Shown here: piece by piece, positions 16,029-24,485 of the stretch | How the letters are laid out: the number at the start of each line of letters is the position of its first letter | Numbering within the stretch: the first letter of the stretch is position 1 | NCBI RefSeq assembly: GCF_014196115.1 | Contig: NZ_JACIDB010000002.1 | Span: forward strand, 372,001-436,000 | From: Sphingomonas aquatilis | GTDB taxonomy: Bacteria; Pseudomonadota; Alphaproteobacteria; Sphingomonadales; Sphingomonadaceae | Direction of reading: 5' to 3' | DNA length: 64,000 nt | Program-made: the position numbers and the translations under genes | Notes under the pieces: generated by a model | What the model saw: only the letters and a program-made list of their open reading frames with translations | Databases searched by the model: none | What the model was told of the DNA's origin: nothing

Positions 16029-17150
16029 ATGCGGAAGCTTGCCGTCGTTCTGGCACTGGCCTCCACCGCACTCGCCACTCCCGCCCTCGCCCGCGACAAG
16101 TCGTGGTACGTCGGCGTCGAAGGCGGTGCGATGATCGTCGAAGACATCAACTATGACATCGGCGCGTCGCGCAATGCGGCCACCGTCGATCACAACTATG
16201 GCTATGACGTCGATGGCGTGATCGGCTACGATTTCGGCGGGTTCCGCGTCGAAACCGAAGTCGGCTATCGCAGCGCGACCGTCGATGGCTACACCTCGAC
16301 GCTGACCACCCCGGCGTACACGTCGACGGGCGCTCTCGTGAACGCTCCGGCCGGTTCGTACAGCTATGCTGGCGGCCGCACCTCGGCGCTCAGCTTCATG
16401 CTGAACGGCCTGCTCGACTTCGGTGACGATGACGGCATCCAGGGCTTCGTCGGCGGCGGTGTCGGTGTCGCTCGCGTCAAGGCGAACTACCAGCTGAACC
16501 AGCGCGGTAACTTCGTCGACGATTCGGACACCGTGTTCGCATGGCAGGGCCTGGCGGGCGTTCGCGCTCCGCTGACCGACCACATCGACGCGACGCTGAA
16601 GTATCGCTTCTTCAACGCCGACAACGTCAAGCTGGTCGACGTGACCAACCGCACGTTCGACGGTCGCTTCCGTTCGCACAGCATCCTCGGCGGCATCACC
16701 TACAACTTCGGTTCGCCGACCCCGCCGCCGCCGCCGCCGCCGCCCGCTCCCGAGCCGGCTCCTGCGCCTGCTCCGGCTCCGGTTCCGGAACAGCCGGTCT
16801 GCTCGCCTGGTCCGTTCATCGTGTTCTTCGAATGGAACAAGTCGGACATCACGCCGGAAGCAGCGTCGATCCTCGACAACGCGGTCAGCCAGTACCAGAG
16901 CTGCAACAACGCGCAGGTCATGGTTGCGGGTTACACCGACACGTCGGGTACGCCGAAGTACAACCTGGGTCTGTCGCAGCGTCGCGCCGACTCGGTCAAG
17001 GCGTACATGACCTCGCACGCCGTCCCGGCGGCGCAGATTTCGACCGAAGCGTTCGGCGAAACCCGTCTGCGCGTTCAGACCGCCGATGGCGTTCGCGAAG
17101 TGCAGAACCGTCGCGTCGAGATCACCTACGGCCCGGGCGCTGGTCAGTAA
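16029..17150 (+). CDS. ompA: OmpA-family outer membrane protein
   Basis: This 373-residue outer-membrane protein links the envelope to peptidoglycan. Residues 1-22 form a signal peptide ending ATPALA. Residues about 25-227 are an eight-strand-type barrel with alternating aromatics and YNFG at the last strand. A Pro/Ala/Glu linker (a run of prolines, then PAPAPAPAP) spans about 232-258. The C-terminal OmpA domain follows, with FFEWNKSDITPEA, VAGYTDTSGTPKYNLGLSQR and RRVEITYG as the peptidoglycan-binding core. GAAAGGGGACTTCT precedes the ATG. Codon choice is more biased to CGT and GTT than in neighbours, consistent with very high expression. A strong terminator follows. Confidence 0.93.
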   Translation: MRKLAVVLALASTALATPALARDKSWYVGVEGGAMIVEDINYDIGASRNAATVDHNYGYDVDGVIGYDFGGFRVETEVGYRSATVDGYTSTLTTPAYTSTGALVNAPAGSYSYAGGRTSALSFMLNGLLDFGDDDGIQGFVGGGVGVARVKANYQLNQRGNFVDDSDTVFAWQGLAGVRAPLTDHIDATLKYRFFNADNVKLVDVTNRTFDGRFRSHSILGGITYNFGSPTPPPPPPPPAPEPAPAPAPAPVPEQPVCSPGPFIVFFEWNKSDITPEAASILDNAVSQYQSCNNAQVMVAGYTDTSGTPKYNLGLSQRRADSVKAYMTSHAVPAAQISTEAFGETRLRVQTADGVREVQNRRVEITYGPGAGQ

Positions 17151-17178
17151 GACCAGTCCCACCGTTGGGATACGATTG

Positions 17179-17208
17179 GGGAGGTCGGCGCCAGCCGGCC
17201 TCCCTTTT
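17179..17208 (+). terminator. Rho-independent terminator after ompA
   Basis: GGGAGG T CGGC at 17179-17189 pairs with GCCG G CCTCCC at 17194-17204 around the loop GCCA, followed by TTTT. It lies 29 bases after the ompA stop. Bases 17209-17392 up to ugd contain no gene that I can support. Confidence 0.88.
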
Positions 17209-17392
17209 CGTTTGGGGTTGGTAGTCAAGCCATGCGAATCGGCCGCGACGTTCGCTTCGCACGGTCCACTCTCGTGTCGTAATGCGCTGACGATGAGGCG
17301 TTTCCGGCCCTTCCGGTTGGGAGGGTGGCAATCGCGGTCTGTTTCGCTAGAGAGCGCGTGACCGGGGATCACCCCTCCACGACGAGGTATCG

Positions 17393-18694
17393 ATGCGCAT
17401 TACGATGATCGGTTCGGGCTATGTCGGCCTGGTGTCGGGCGCCTGCTTTGCCGATTTCGGGCATGAGGTGATCTGCGTCGACAAGGACGAGGGCAAGATC
17501 GCCGCGCTGAAGGCGGGGCGGATGCCGATCTACGAGCCTGGTCTCGATACGCTGGTCGCGAGCAACGTGGCGGCAGGCCGACTGACCTTCACCACCGATC
17601 TGGCTTCGTCCGTGGCGGGCGCCGATGCGATCTTCATCGCGGTCGGCACGCCCTCGCGCCGCGGCGACGGCCATGCCGACCTCAGCTACGTCTTTGCCGC
17701 GACCGAAGAGATCGCCGCGGCGGTGACCGGCCCGACCGTCGTCGTCACCAAGTCGACCGTCCCCGTCGGCACCGGCGACAAGGTAGAGGCGATCCTGCGG
17801 GAGGAGCGCCCCGAGGTCGACGTTCAGGTCGTCTCCAACCCCGAATTCCTGCGCGAAGGCGCAGCGATCGGCGACTTCAAACGTCCCGACCGCATCGTCA
17901 TCGGCACCGATGACGAGGGCGCGCAGCGGGTGATGCGCGGCGTGTACCGCCCGCTCTATCTCAACGAATCGCCGATCCTGTTCGTCAGCCGCCGGACCAG
18001 CGAGCTGATCAAATATGCGGCCAACGCCTTCCTCGCGACCAAGATCACCTTCATCAACGAGATCGCCGACCTGTGCGAGGCGGTGGGGGCGGACGTGCAG
18101 GACGTCAGCCGCGGCATCGGGCTCGACAACCGCATCGGCAAGAAATTCCTGCATGCCGGCCCGGGCTATGGCGGATCGTGCTTCCCCAAGGACACGCTGG
18201 CGCTGCTCAAGACCGCCGAGGATTTCGAAAGCCCGATCCACATCGTCGAGGCGGTGGTGAAGGTGAACGACAGCCGCAAGCGCGCGATGGGCCGCAAGGT
18301 GCTGCACGCGCTGGGCGATGCGCCCAAGGGCAAGATGGTCGCGCTGCTGGGGCTTACCTTCAAGCCCAACACTGACGACATGCGCGACGCGCCGTCGATC
18401 GCGATCGCGCAGGCGCTGCTCGACGAGGGCGTGACGGTGCGGGCCTATGATCCCGAAGGCGTCGAGCCGGCGCGGCGGATGATGCCCGACCTCACCTATT
18501 GCAGCGACGCCTATGATGCGGCCGAGGGTGCCGATGCGGTGGTGATCGTCACCGAATGGGACGCCTTCCGCGCGCTCGACCTGACGCGGCTCAAAACGCT
18601 GATGACCGCGCCGGTGCTGGTCGACCTGCGCAACGTCTACCGCCGCGACGAGGTGGAGGGCGCGGGCTTCGCTTATACCGCCGTCGGGCGGTGA
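17393..18694 (+). CDS. ugd: UDP-glucose 6-dehydrogenase
   Basis: The enzyme oxidises UDP-glucose to UDP-glucuronate with two NAD+ and supplies uronic acid for exopolysaccharide, capsule or sphingan-type polymers. The 433 residues show the NAD-binding GSGYVG at 7-12, the FIAVGTPS block, KSTVPVGTGDKV, NPEFLREG, and the catalytic cysteine (about Cys263) in GPGYGGSCFPKD. The C-terminal domain has LLGLTFKPNTDDMRDAPS and the VIVTEWDAFRALD block. No polymer-synthesis genes adjoin it. It ends three bases before the convergent ygfZ-like gene. Confidence 0.95.
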   Translation: MRITMIGSGYVGLVSGACFADFGHEVICVDKDEGKIAALKAGRMPIYEPGLDTLVASNVAAGRLTFTTDLASSVAGADAIFIAVGTPSRRGDGHADLSYVFAATEEIAAAVTGPTVVVTKSTVPVGTGDKVEAILREERPEVDVQVVSNPEFLREGAAIGDFKRPDRIVIGTDDEGAQRVMRGVYRPLYLNESPILFVSRRTSELIKYAANAFLATKITFINEIADLCEAVGADVQDVSRGIGLDNRIGKKFLHAGPGYGGSCFPKDTLALLKTAEDFESPIHIVEAVVKVNDSRKRAMGRKVLHALGDAPKGKMVALLGLTFKPNTDDMRDAPSIAIAQALLDEGVTVRAYDPEGVEPARRMMPDLTYCSDAYDAAEGADAVVIVTEWDAFRALDLTRLKTLMTAPVLVDLRNVYRRDEVEGAGFAYTAVGR

Positions 18695-18697
18695 GCG

Positions 18698-19402
18698 TCA
18701 GGCGATCGCCGGGGCGAGCCAGTCGGGGATCAGCGCATTGCCGAGCGCCTCGACCCGGCGGTGTTCGATCATGAGGCCGAGGTCGGGATAGGTCGCCCGC
18801 GTGCGATCGCCCGGCTCGTTGAGCGGCGCGACGACCAGGCGCCGGTTGACCTTGGCGCGATGGTGCATGCGCGCGGTGTTTTCCTGGCCGATGTAGCAGC
18901 CCTTGGTGAAGCTGACGCCATTGAGTTCGCGCGCGTTGCATTCGAGCCAGAGCGTCTCGCCATTGCCGAGTTCGTCGACACCTTCGGCCACGCCGAGCGA
19001 CAGGCGGTGGGCCTGCCACCCGTCGACGGGTTGCGAGGGGGGCGCGATCCAGCGCTGTCCAAGCGCGGGCAGGCGGGGGTCGGCGACCCCTTCCGTCCCA
19101 GCGCGCGACCAATGCACCGCCAGCCCCGTGTCGATCGCAATCCGGATCGGCCGGCGCAGACGATAGAGCGTCAGCCGTCGGACGAGCGCCTCCGCCTGGG
19201 TCGCTTCGGCATCAAGGAGCAGATCGTCGCCATCGGCCCAGACGAGAAAATCGAACAGCGCCTTGCCCTGCGGTGTCAGCAGCGCCGCCCAGACCGGCAA
19301 GGCGCCGGCGACGTCGTTGGTGACGAGGCCTTGCAGGAAGCCGCGCACATCCTCTCCGGACAGGCGGATGACGGCGCGATCGGTGAGCGTGGTGGCGTTC
19401 AT
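18698..19402 (-). CDS. ygfZ: YgfZ/GcvT-like folate-binding protein
   Basis: YgfZ-type proteins bind folate and help maintain or repair iron-sulfur clusters in certain enzymes. The 234-residue product has the N-terminal VIRLSGEDVRGFLQGLVTND pattern and the hallmark KGCYIGQENTARM, which contains the conserved cysteine. It is shorter than E. coli YgfZ but in the alphaproteobacterial range. The ATG at 19402 is preferred; an upstream in-frame extension is arginine-rich and not protein-like. It is transcribed divergently from pyrC with a 71-base gap. Confidence 0.88.
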   Translation of the reverse strand: MNATTLTDRAVIRLSGEDVRGFLQGLVTNDVAGALPVWAALLTPQGKALFDFLVWADGDDLLLDAEATQAEALVRRLTLYRLRRPIRIAIDTGLAVHWSRAGTEGVADPRLPALGQRWIAPPSQPVDGWQAHRLSLGVAEGVDELGNGETLWLECNARELNGVSFTKGCYIGQENTARMHHRAKVNRRLVVAPLNEPGDRTRATYPDLGLMIEHRRVEALGNALIPDWLAPAIA

Positions 19403-19473
19403 GCCACTGCACCTAGGCTGTCGCCGCCATTTTCCAAGGTGGCGACACGGCGCCGACGACGATAGGAGGGTGC

Positions 19474-20511
19474 ATGACCGATCGCCTGACCATCCGCCGC
19501 CCCGACGACTGGCACGTTCACCTGCGCGATGGCGCGATGCTGACGCAGGTCGCACGGCATACCGCGCGGCAGTTCGGCCGGGCGATCGTGATGCCGAACC
19601 TGACCCCGCCGGTGACGAGCGTCGCGGCGGCGGAGGCGTATCGGCAGCGGATCCTGACGGAGGTCGGTGAGGGCGGGGGCTTCACGCCGCTTATGACTTG
19701 TTACCTGACCGACGGTATCGAGGCTGCGGAGATTGCGGCGGGACATGCGGCCGGCGTCTTCACCGCCTGCAAATTGTATCCGGCCCATGCGACGACCAAT
19801 TCGGCGCATGGCGTCACCGATATCCGGGCGCTGACCGATGTGCTGGAGACGATGCAGCGGATCGGTATGCCGCTGCTGATCCACGGCGAGGTAACGGACA
19901 AGTCGGTCGATATCTTCGATCGCGAGGCGGTGTTCATCGAGCGCGTGCTGATGCCGCTGATCCGCGACTATCCAGCGTTGAAGGTCGTGCTGGAGCATAT
20001 CACGACCGCGGAAGCGGCTGCCTTCGTCGGCGAGGTCGATCATCCGATCGCCGCGACGATCACGCCGCAGCATATCCTGATCAACCGCAACGCGATGTTC
20101 GACGGCGGTCTGCGGCCCCATGCCTATTGCCTGCCGGTGCTGAAGCGCGAGGCGCATCGGCTGGCCGTGCGGCGCGCGGCGACGTCGGGCAGTCCGCGAT
20201 TCTTCCTGGGAACCGACAGCGCGCCGCACGTCGTTGGCGCAAAAGAGTCGAGCTGCGGTTGCGCAGGTATCTTCAATGCGCCCTTTGCGCTCGAGGCGTA
20301 TCTGCAAGCCTTTGACGAGGATGGGGCAATCGACCGGTTCGAGGGCTTCGCATCCGAACATGGCCCGCGCTTCTACGGCCTGCCGCTGAACGAGGGCACG
20401 GTGACGCTGGTGCGCGAGACGGTGACGGTGCCCGAGCGGATCGGCGAGGGCGAGACGTCGGTCGTGCCGTTCCTGGCCGGCGATACGGTGGGATGGCGGT
20501 TCGAGGGGTAA
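19474..20511 (+). CDS. pyrC: Dihydroorotase, class II
   Basis: PyrC closes carbamoyl-aspartate to dihydroorotate in pyrimidine synthesis, using two zinc ions. The 345 residues show the metal-binding [10 protein letters not shown] at 11-20, the [11 protein letters not shown] block, the carbamylated lysine in [11 protein letters not shown], further metal ligands in LIHGEV and LEHITT, and the C-terminal [10 protein letters not shown] with the catalytic Asp. Length and motifs fit the bacterial type II enzyme. It ends convergently against tadC. Confidence 0.96.
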   Translation: MTDRLTIRRPDDWHVHLRDGAMLTQVARHTARQFGRAIVMPNLTPPVTSVAAAEAYRQRILTEVGEGGGFTPLMTCYLTDGIEAAEIAAGHAAGVFTACKLYPAHATTNSAHGVTDIRALTDVLETMQRIGMPLLIHGEVTDKSVDIFDREAVFIERVLMPLIRDYPALKVVLEHITTAEAAAFVGEVDHPIAATITPQHILINRNAMFDGGLRPHAYCLPVLKREAHRLAVRRAATSGSPRFFLGTDSAPHVVGAKESSCGCAGIFNAPFALEAYLQAFDEDGAIDRFEGFASEHGPRFYGLPLNEGTVTLVRETVTVPERIGEGETSVVPFLAGDTVGWRFEG

Positions 20512-20522
20512 GTCCCCGAACC
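20498..20522. terminator. Hairpin between convergent pyrC and tadC
   Basis: GGTTCGAGGGG at 20498-20508 pairs with CCCCGAACC at 20514-20522 with one bulge around TAAGT, which contains the pyrC stop. There is no T run, so it may act as a bidirectional stem or a stop-codon hairpin rather than a classic terminator. Confidence 0.4.
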
Positions 20523-20533
20523 CCACCCATCCG

Positions 20534-21514
20534 TCAGAAGGCGTCGTTGATCGAACAGGCCGCCGGGCCGAGGATGACGATGAACAGCGTCGGCAGGATG
20601 AAGAGGATCAGCGGGATCGTCATGATCGCGGGCAGGCGCGCGGCCTTTTCCTCGGCGCGCATCATGCGTTCGTTGCGAAATTCCGCCGACAGGACGCGCA
20701 AGGCCGAGGCGAGCGGCGTGCCGTATTTCTCGGTCTGGATCATCGTCGTGACCACGCCCTTGATCGCATCGAGCTCGACGCGCGTGGCGAGATTTTCGAA
20801 CGCCTGACGCCGTTCGGTGAGGAAGCCCAGCTCGATCGCGGTCAGCGTGAATTCGTCGCCCAATTCGGGATAGGCGCGGCCCAGTTCCTTCGCGACGCGA
20901 TGGAAGGCGGCGTCGACCGTCAGGCCGGCTTCGGCGCAGATCACCAGCAGGTCGAGCGCATCGGGCAGTCCCTTGCGGATCGCATCGGTGCGCTTGGTGA
21001 TGGCGTTCTTGAGATAGATGTCGGGCGCCTTGTACGACAGCACCAGCGTCCCCGCGACCAAAGCATAGCGCTTCAACGCGGACCAATCGTCGAAGGTCGA
21101 GGTGCCGTAGACGATGAACGCCATGATCCCGCCGAATACGATCGGCAGCACCATTCGCCCGAAGATGACGCCGACCGCCCAATCCTTTGACCGGATGCCG
21201 GCGCGCATCAGCTTGAGCTGCGCTTCCTTGACTTGGCTGTCCTGCAGCACCTTCAGCGACGACAGCATCGTGCGCATCAGGTCGGTGGTGTCGTTGCGCT
21301 GGATCAGCTTGGCGCGCCGCTTGGTAGAGGCGGTGATGCCGGCCTTCAGCTGTTCGCGCCGGTCGTTCAGCGACTTGACGCGCTTGCTCATCGGGTCGCT
21401 GACCGTCGTCGCCGCGTAGATCGCGATCATCACCGCGAAAGCGGCGACGCCCGACAGGATCGTCGCGACCCACAGCACGTCGATACCCATCAGTGTCGGA
21501 CCGGAAGCCTGCAT
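20534..21514 (-). CDS. tadC: Tad pilus assembly inner-membrane protein TadC
   Basis: TadC, with TadB, forms the inner-membrane platform for Flp/Tad pili. The product has 326 residues from the ATG at 21514; the upstream in-frame region overlaps tadB and is not used. Membrane helices lie near VLWVATILSGVAAFAVMIAIY, at VLPIVFGGIMAFIVYG, around YALVAGTLVLSY, and at the C terminus (IPLILFILPTLFIVIL). The F-domain signature DALDLLVICAEAGLTVDAAF is present. It is last in the leftward operon. Confidence 0.93.
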   Translation of the reverse strand: MQASGPTLMGIDVLWVATILSGVAAFAVMIAIYAATTVSDPMSKRVKSLNDRREQLKAGITASTKRRAKLIQRNDTTDLMRTMLSSLKVLQDSQVKEAQLKLMRAGIRSKDWAVGVIFGRMVLPIVFGGIMAFIVYGTSTFDDWSALKRYALVAGTLVLSYKAPDIYLKNAITKRTDAIRKGLPDALDLLVICAEAGLTVDAAFHRVAKELGRAYPELGDEFTLTAIELGFLTERRQAFENLATRVELDAIKGVVTTMIQTEKYGTPLASALRVLSAEFRNERMMRAEEKAARLPAIMTIPLILFILPTLFIVILGPAACSINDAF

Positions 21515-21534
21515 GTCTCTACCCGTTCCCGCCG

Positions 21535-22509
21535 TCAGATTTCGAAGCTGACCATCTTGGCCATGATGAATACGCCGATGCCCATCCACAGCAGGCCGCC
21601 GAGGCCGGTGATGATGAGACGCGGGTCGACGAAGAAGTTCTGCATATAGCTCGTGTTGATGAACCAGATCATCGTGAAGACGATGAAGGGTAGCGAACCG
21701 ACGATATAGGCCGACGCCTTCGATTCCGACGACATTGCGCGGATCTTGAGCTTCATCTGGCCACGCTGGCGCAGCACCGTCGCGAGGTTGGCGAGCGTTT
21801 CGGCAAGGTTGCCGCCGGTTTCGCGCTGTATCGCGATGGTGATGACGAAGAACTGGAATTCAGGCGTGCCGAGCCGATCGGCGGTGTCCTGCAACGCCGC
21901 GTCCATCGACTTGCCGATCTTCATCTTGTCGGCGACCATGCGGAATTCCTCGCCGACGGGGCCTTCCACTTCGTTGCCGACGACCTGGATCGTCTCGCTG
22001 ACGGGCAGGCCGGAGCGCAGGCCGCGGACGAGCAATTCGATCGCGTCAGGGAATTTGGCGGTGAATTTGGCGATTCGGCGCTTGATGAACTGGCCGACGA
22101 GCCAATGCGGTATCCCTGCGCCGACCGCGAGGCCGAACAGGAGTGCGAGCAGCAATGGCGCGCCCTTCAGCCACAGCAGGCCGGTCATGACGGCGACCAG
22201 TCCGGCGCTGACCATGCCATATTGGCCGACCGTCCAGTCATGACCGGTCATCGCCAGTCGCTTGGCGAGCTGTTCGGGGTTGGGCAGCAGGCGGCCGAAG
22301 GCGATGTCGGACCGCGTCTGTTCACGCCCCGCCGCGATCCGCCGCATCTGCGCATCGGCGACGACGCCGCTGTCGCCGTGCCGTTCGCGCATCGCGGCGA
22401 TGCGCCGCGTCTGTGCGCGCTGCGGCGAAGGGCCGGCGAACACGAACAGCACCATGCCCAGCGAGATCGTCGCGCCGAGACCCAGCATCAGAAGGGAGAA
22501 CAGATCCAT
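21535..22509 (-). CDS. tadB: Tad pilus assembly inner-membrane protein TadB
   Basis: The 324-residue F-domain protein has an N-terminal membrane helix (LLMLGLGATISLGMVLFVFA), a central pair (GMVSAGLVAVMTGLLWL; LALLFGLAVGAGIPHWLV) and C-terminal helices (AYIVGSLPFIVFTMIWFI; LGGLLWMGIGVFIMA). The T2SSF core reads FPDAIELLVRGLRSGLPVSE and RETGGNLAETL. It is 20 bases from both the cpaE stop and the tadC start, so the gene usually found before it, the cpaF/tadA ATPase, is absent here. Confidence 0.94.
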   Translation of the reverse strand: MDLFSLLMLGLGATISLGMVLFVFAGPSPQRAQTRRIAAMRERHGDSGVVADAQMRRIAAGREQTRSDIAFGRLLPNPEQLAKRLAMTGHDWTVGQYGMVSAGLVAVMTGLLWLKGAPLLLALLFGLAVGAGIPHWLVGQFIKRRIAKFTAKFPDAIELLVRGLRSGLPVSETIQVVGNEVEGPVGEEFRMVADKMKIGKSMDAALQDTADRLGTPEFQFFVITIAIQRETGGNLAETLANLATVLRQRGQMKLKIRAMSSESKASAYIVGSLPFIVFTMIWFINTSYMQNFFVDPRLIITGLGGLLWMGIGVFIMAKMVSFEI

Positions 22510-22529
22510 CGCGGCGCCCTTGCCCGACG

Positions 22530-23807
22530 TTATTTCTTGCTGCGCTTCGACAGCATCGCCGACATGCCGCCGAGCAAGGACTTGCTCTTGGGCTTGCCGG
22601 TGCCGCCGTCATCGTCGCCCACGACCATGTCGTCGGCGGCGTTGAGCACATGGCGGGTCAGCGCGATGATCGGCGCGATGGTGCGCGAATTCTTGCCGGC
22701 CTCGGCCAGCGGCTTGCCGAGCTTGGCCGCCTGCGCCGCGAGTTTCTGGTCGAAGGGGATCAGGAAATCGATCTTGCGTTCAATCGACCCTTCGAAATCC
22801 TTGCGGCTGATTTCGAGCTGACCGGCGGCGTGGACGCGATTGGCGACGACGGTCACCTGCGTCTGCGGCGCATTGGCCTTCAGCCAGGACAGCAGCCGGA
22901 TCGTGTCGCGCGCGGCGGCGAGCGTCAGCTCGGTCACCACGACCATCGACTGCGTGTCGCGGATGAGGTGCGGGTAGAGGATCAGCATGCTGCGCGGCAG
23001 ATCGACCACGGTCGCTTCGAACGCGGCGCGCATCTCTTCCTGCAATTGGAGGAAGGCGGTGCCGTCGGTCATCAGCGGCGTGTTGATCGGCGCTTCGGCG
23101 GAGAGGACGGCGAGCTTTTCGCTGGCCTTCACCATCGCGCGTTCGATGAACAGGCCGTCGATGCGGCTGGGATTTTCGATCGCGTCGGTGAGGCCGCGGC
23201 CGGGCTCCAGGTCGAGCGTCAGCGCGCCGGTGCCGAAATGCACGTCGAGGTCGAGCAGCGCGGTCGTGCGCTTTTCCTTGTCGCTGACCAGCCAGGCGAG
23301 CGAGGTCGCGATCGTCGATGCGCCGACGCCGCCGCGCGTGCCGATCACGGCAATCGCGCTATGCGGCCGGTCGAGGCTGGCCTCGATCGGCTTGGGCGCG
23401 TTGAGCATCGCATGCGCGTGGCCCAGCGATTCGCGCAGCGCGTCGGGCTGCAAGGGCTTGAGCAGATAGTCCTGGATGCCGCTCGCGATGAGGTCGCGAT
23501 ACAGGCGCACGTCATTCACCTGACCGGCGGCGATCACCACCGTGCCCGGCTCGCACACTTCGGCCAGCGCGTTGATATCGTTGAGCGGATCGCCCGATTC
23601 GGCGAGATCGACGAACAGGATCTGCGGGCTTGCCGAGACCGACAGCGACTGCACCGCGTTGCGCAGGCCACCCTTGTAGACCTTGTCGATCGACCAGCCC
23701 ATGTCGCCGGCGATCGGGCGCAGCGCTTCGGCGCTGGCCTCGTCGCAGACATAGGCGGCGAAGGGATCGCGGCTGACGATGCCGGCCGGTTTCCACGGCG
23801 CGTTCAT
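22530..23807 (-). CDS. cpaE: Pilus assembly / localisation ATPase CpaE (TadZ)
   Basis: CpaE/TadZ marks the cell site where the Tad machine assembles. The 425-residue product has an N-terminal receiver-like domain (about 1-135, ending with GIQDYLLKPLQPDALRESLG) and a ParA/MinD-like ATPase with deviant Walker A GTRGGVGASTIA near residue 155, the ALLDLDVHFGTGALTLDL switch block and the TVVDLPRS block. The C-terminal 25 residues are basic and Gly/Ser-rich. It starts two bases from the cpaD stop. Confidence 0.94.
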   Translation of the reverse strand: MNAPWKPAGIVSRDPFAAYVCDEASAEALRPIAGDMGWSIDKVYKGGLRNAVQSLSVSASPQILFVDLAESGDPLNDINALAEVCEPGTVVIAAGQVNDVRLYRDLIASGIQDYLLKPLQPDALRESLGHAHAMLNAPKPIEASLDRPHSAIAVIGTRGGVGASTIATSLAWLVSDKEKRTTALLDLDVHFGTGALTLDLEPGRGLTDAIENPSRIDGLFIERAMVKASEKLAVLSAEAPINTPLMTDGTAFLQLQEEMRAAFEATVVDLPRSMLILYPHLIRDTQSMVVVTELTLAAARDTIRLLSWLKANAPQTQVTVVANRVHAAGQLEISRKDFEGSIERKIDFLIPFDQKLAAQAAKLGKPLAEAGKNSRTIAPIIALTRHVLNAADDMVVGDDDGGTGKPKSKSLLGGMSAMLSKRSKK

Positions 23808-23808
23808 A

Positions 23809-24459
23809 TCAACGGCCCCCCTTGGCGCTGACCTGTTCCAGCGCGCCTGCGCCGGTCGCCGGTTTCTTGCGATAGGCGTCGATCGCCTTGGCGGTAAGCA
23901 CCGGATCGCTGATCGGATCGTGATCGACGCCGCGCACCAGATCGCCCGGACGAGCGACCATGGCGGCCAGATTGGTGTTCACCGCACAGCCGAAGTTCGA
24001 CGAGGTATTGGCGTCGAATTCGTGCGAGGCGTCGCGGCTCCAGTCGGGGCAGCCGGGAACGCGGGCGTGCATGCGGCTGACCACGACGCGGACCGTGCCC
24101 GGCGTCACCGGGGCGGCGGTGACGGGGTGATCGTCCGACAGGAGCAGGCCATAACTGGCGACCACGGCGGCAACCTCGTCGCGCGCCGCGACCGGGATCG
24201 GGCCGCCGGCATCGACGCCGACGCGATCGCCGAAGCCCAGATGCATGGTGTTCATCCAGTCCGACAGGCGGCGCGCCTCGCTGGGGGCGAGCCGCCCGCC
24301 CGCGGTGGCGACGTCGAGCGCATAGTCCTGACGGGAGACGACGGGCTGATGCACCGAGGTGATCCCCGGATTCTGCGTGCCCATGCAGCCGCCGAGCAAC
24401 AAGGCCGGCGCAGCGAGCGTCGCACGCAGCGTGGCAGGAAGGATCGAACGCTTGGTCAT
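23809..24459 (-). CDS. cpaD: Pilus assembly lipoprotein CpaD
   Basis: CpaD is a periplasmic or outer-membrane lipoprotein that supports the CpaC secretin. From the ATG at 24459 (AAGGA ten bases before) the signal peptide runs TKRSILPATLRATLAAPALL and ends at the lipobox LLGGC. An in-frame ATG at 24486, overlapping the cpaC stop as TGATG, would add nine residues and cannot be excluded. The body shows the CpaD pattern NTNLAAMVARPGDLVRG (Asn-Leu-Ala-x-Met-Val, then P-x-D-L) and conserved cysteines in VPGCPDWSRD and NFGCAVN. Confidence 0.9.
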   Translation of the reverse strand: MTKRSILPATLRATLAAPALLLGGCMGTQNPGITSVHQPVVSRQDYALDVATAGGRLAPSEARRLSDWMNTMHLGFGDRVGVDAGGPIPVAARDEVAAVVASYGLLLSDDHPVTAAPVTPGTVRVVVSRMHARVPGCPDWSRDASHEFDANTSSNFGCAVNTNLAAMVARPGDLVRGVDHDPISDPVLTAKAIDAYRKKPATGAGALEQVSAKGGR

Positions 24460-24485
24460 CGCAGCCATGTCCTTGGAGCAAGCCA

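Noticed and set aside
17086..17361. Open frame across the ompA end and the spacer before ugd
   Set aside because: It overlaps the ompA terminator and has Arg/Pro/Ser-rich shadow composition; no ribosome-binding site.
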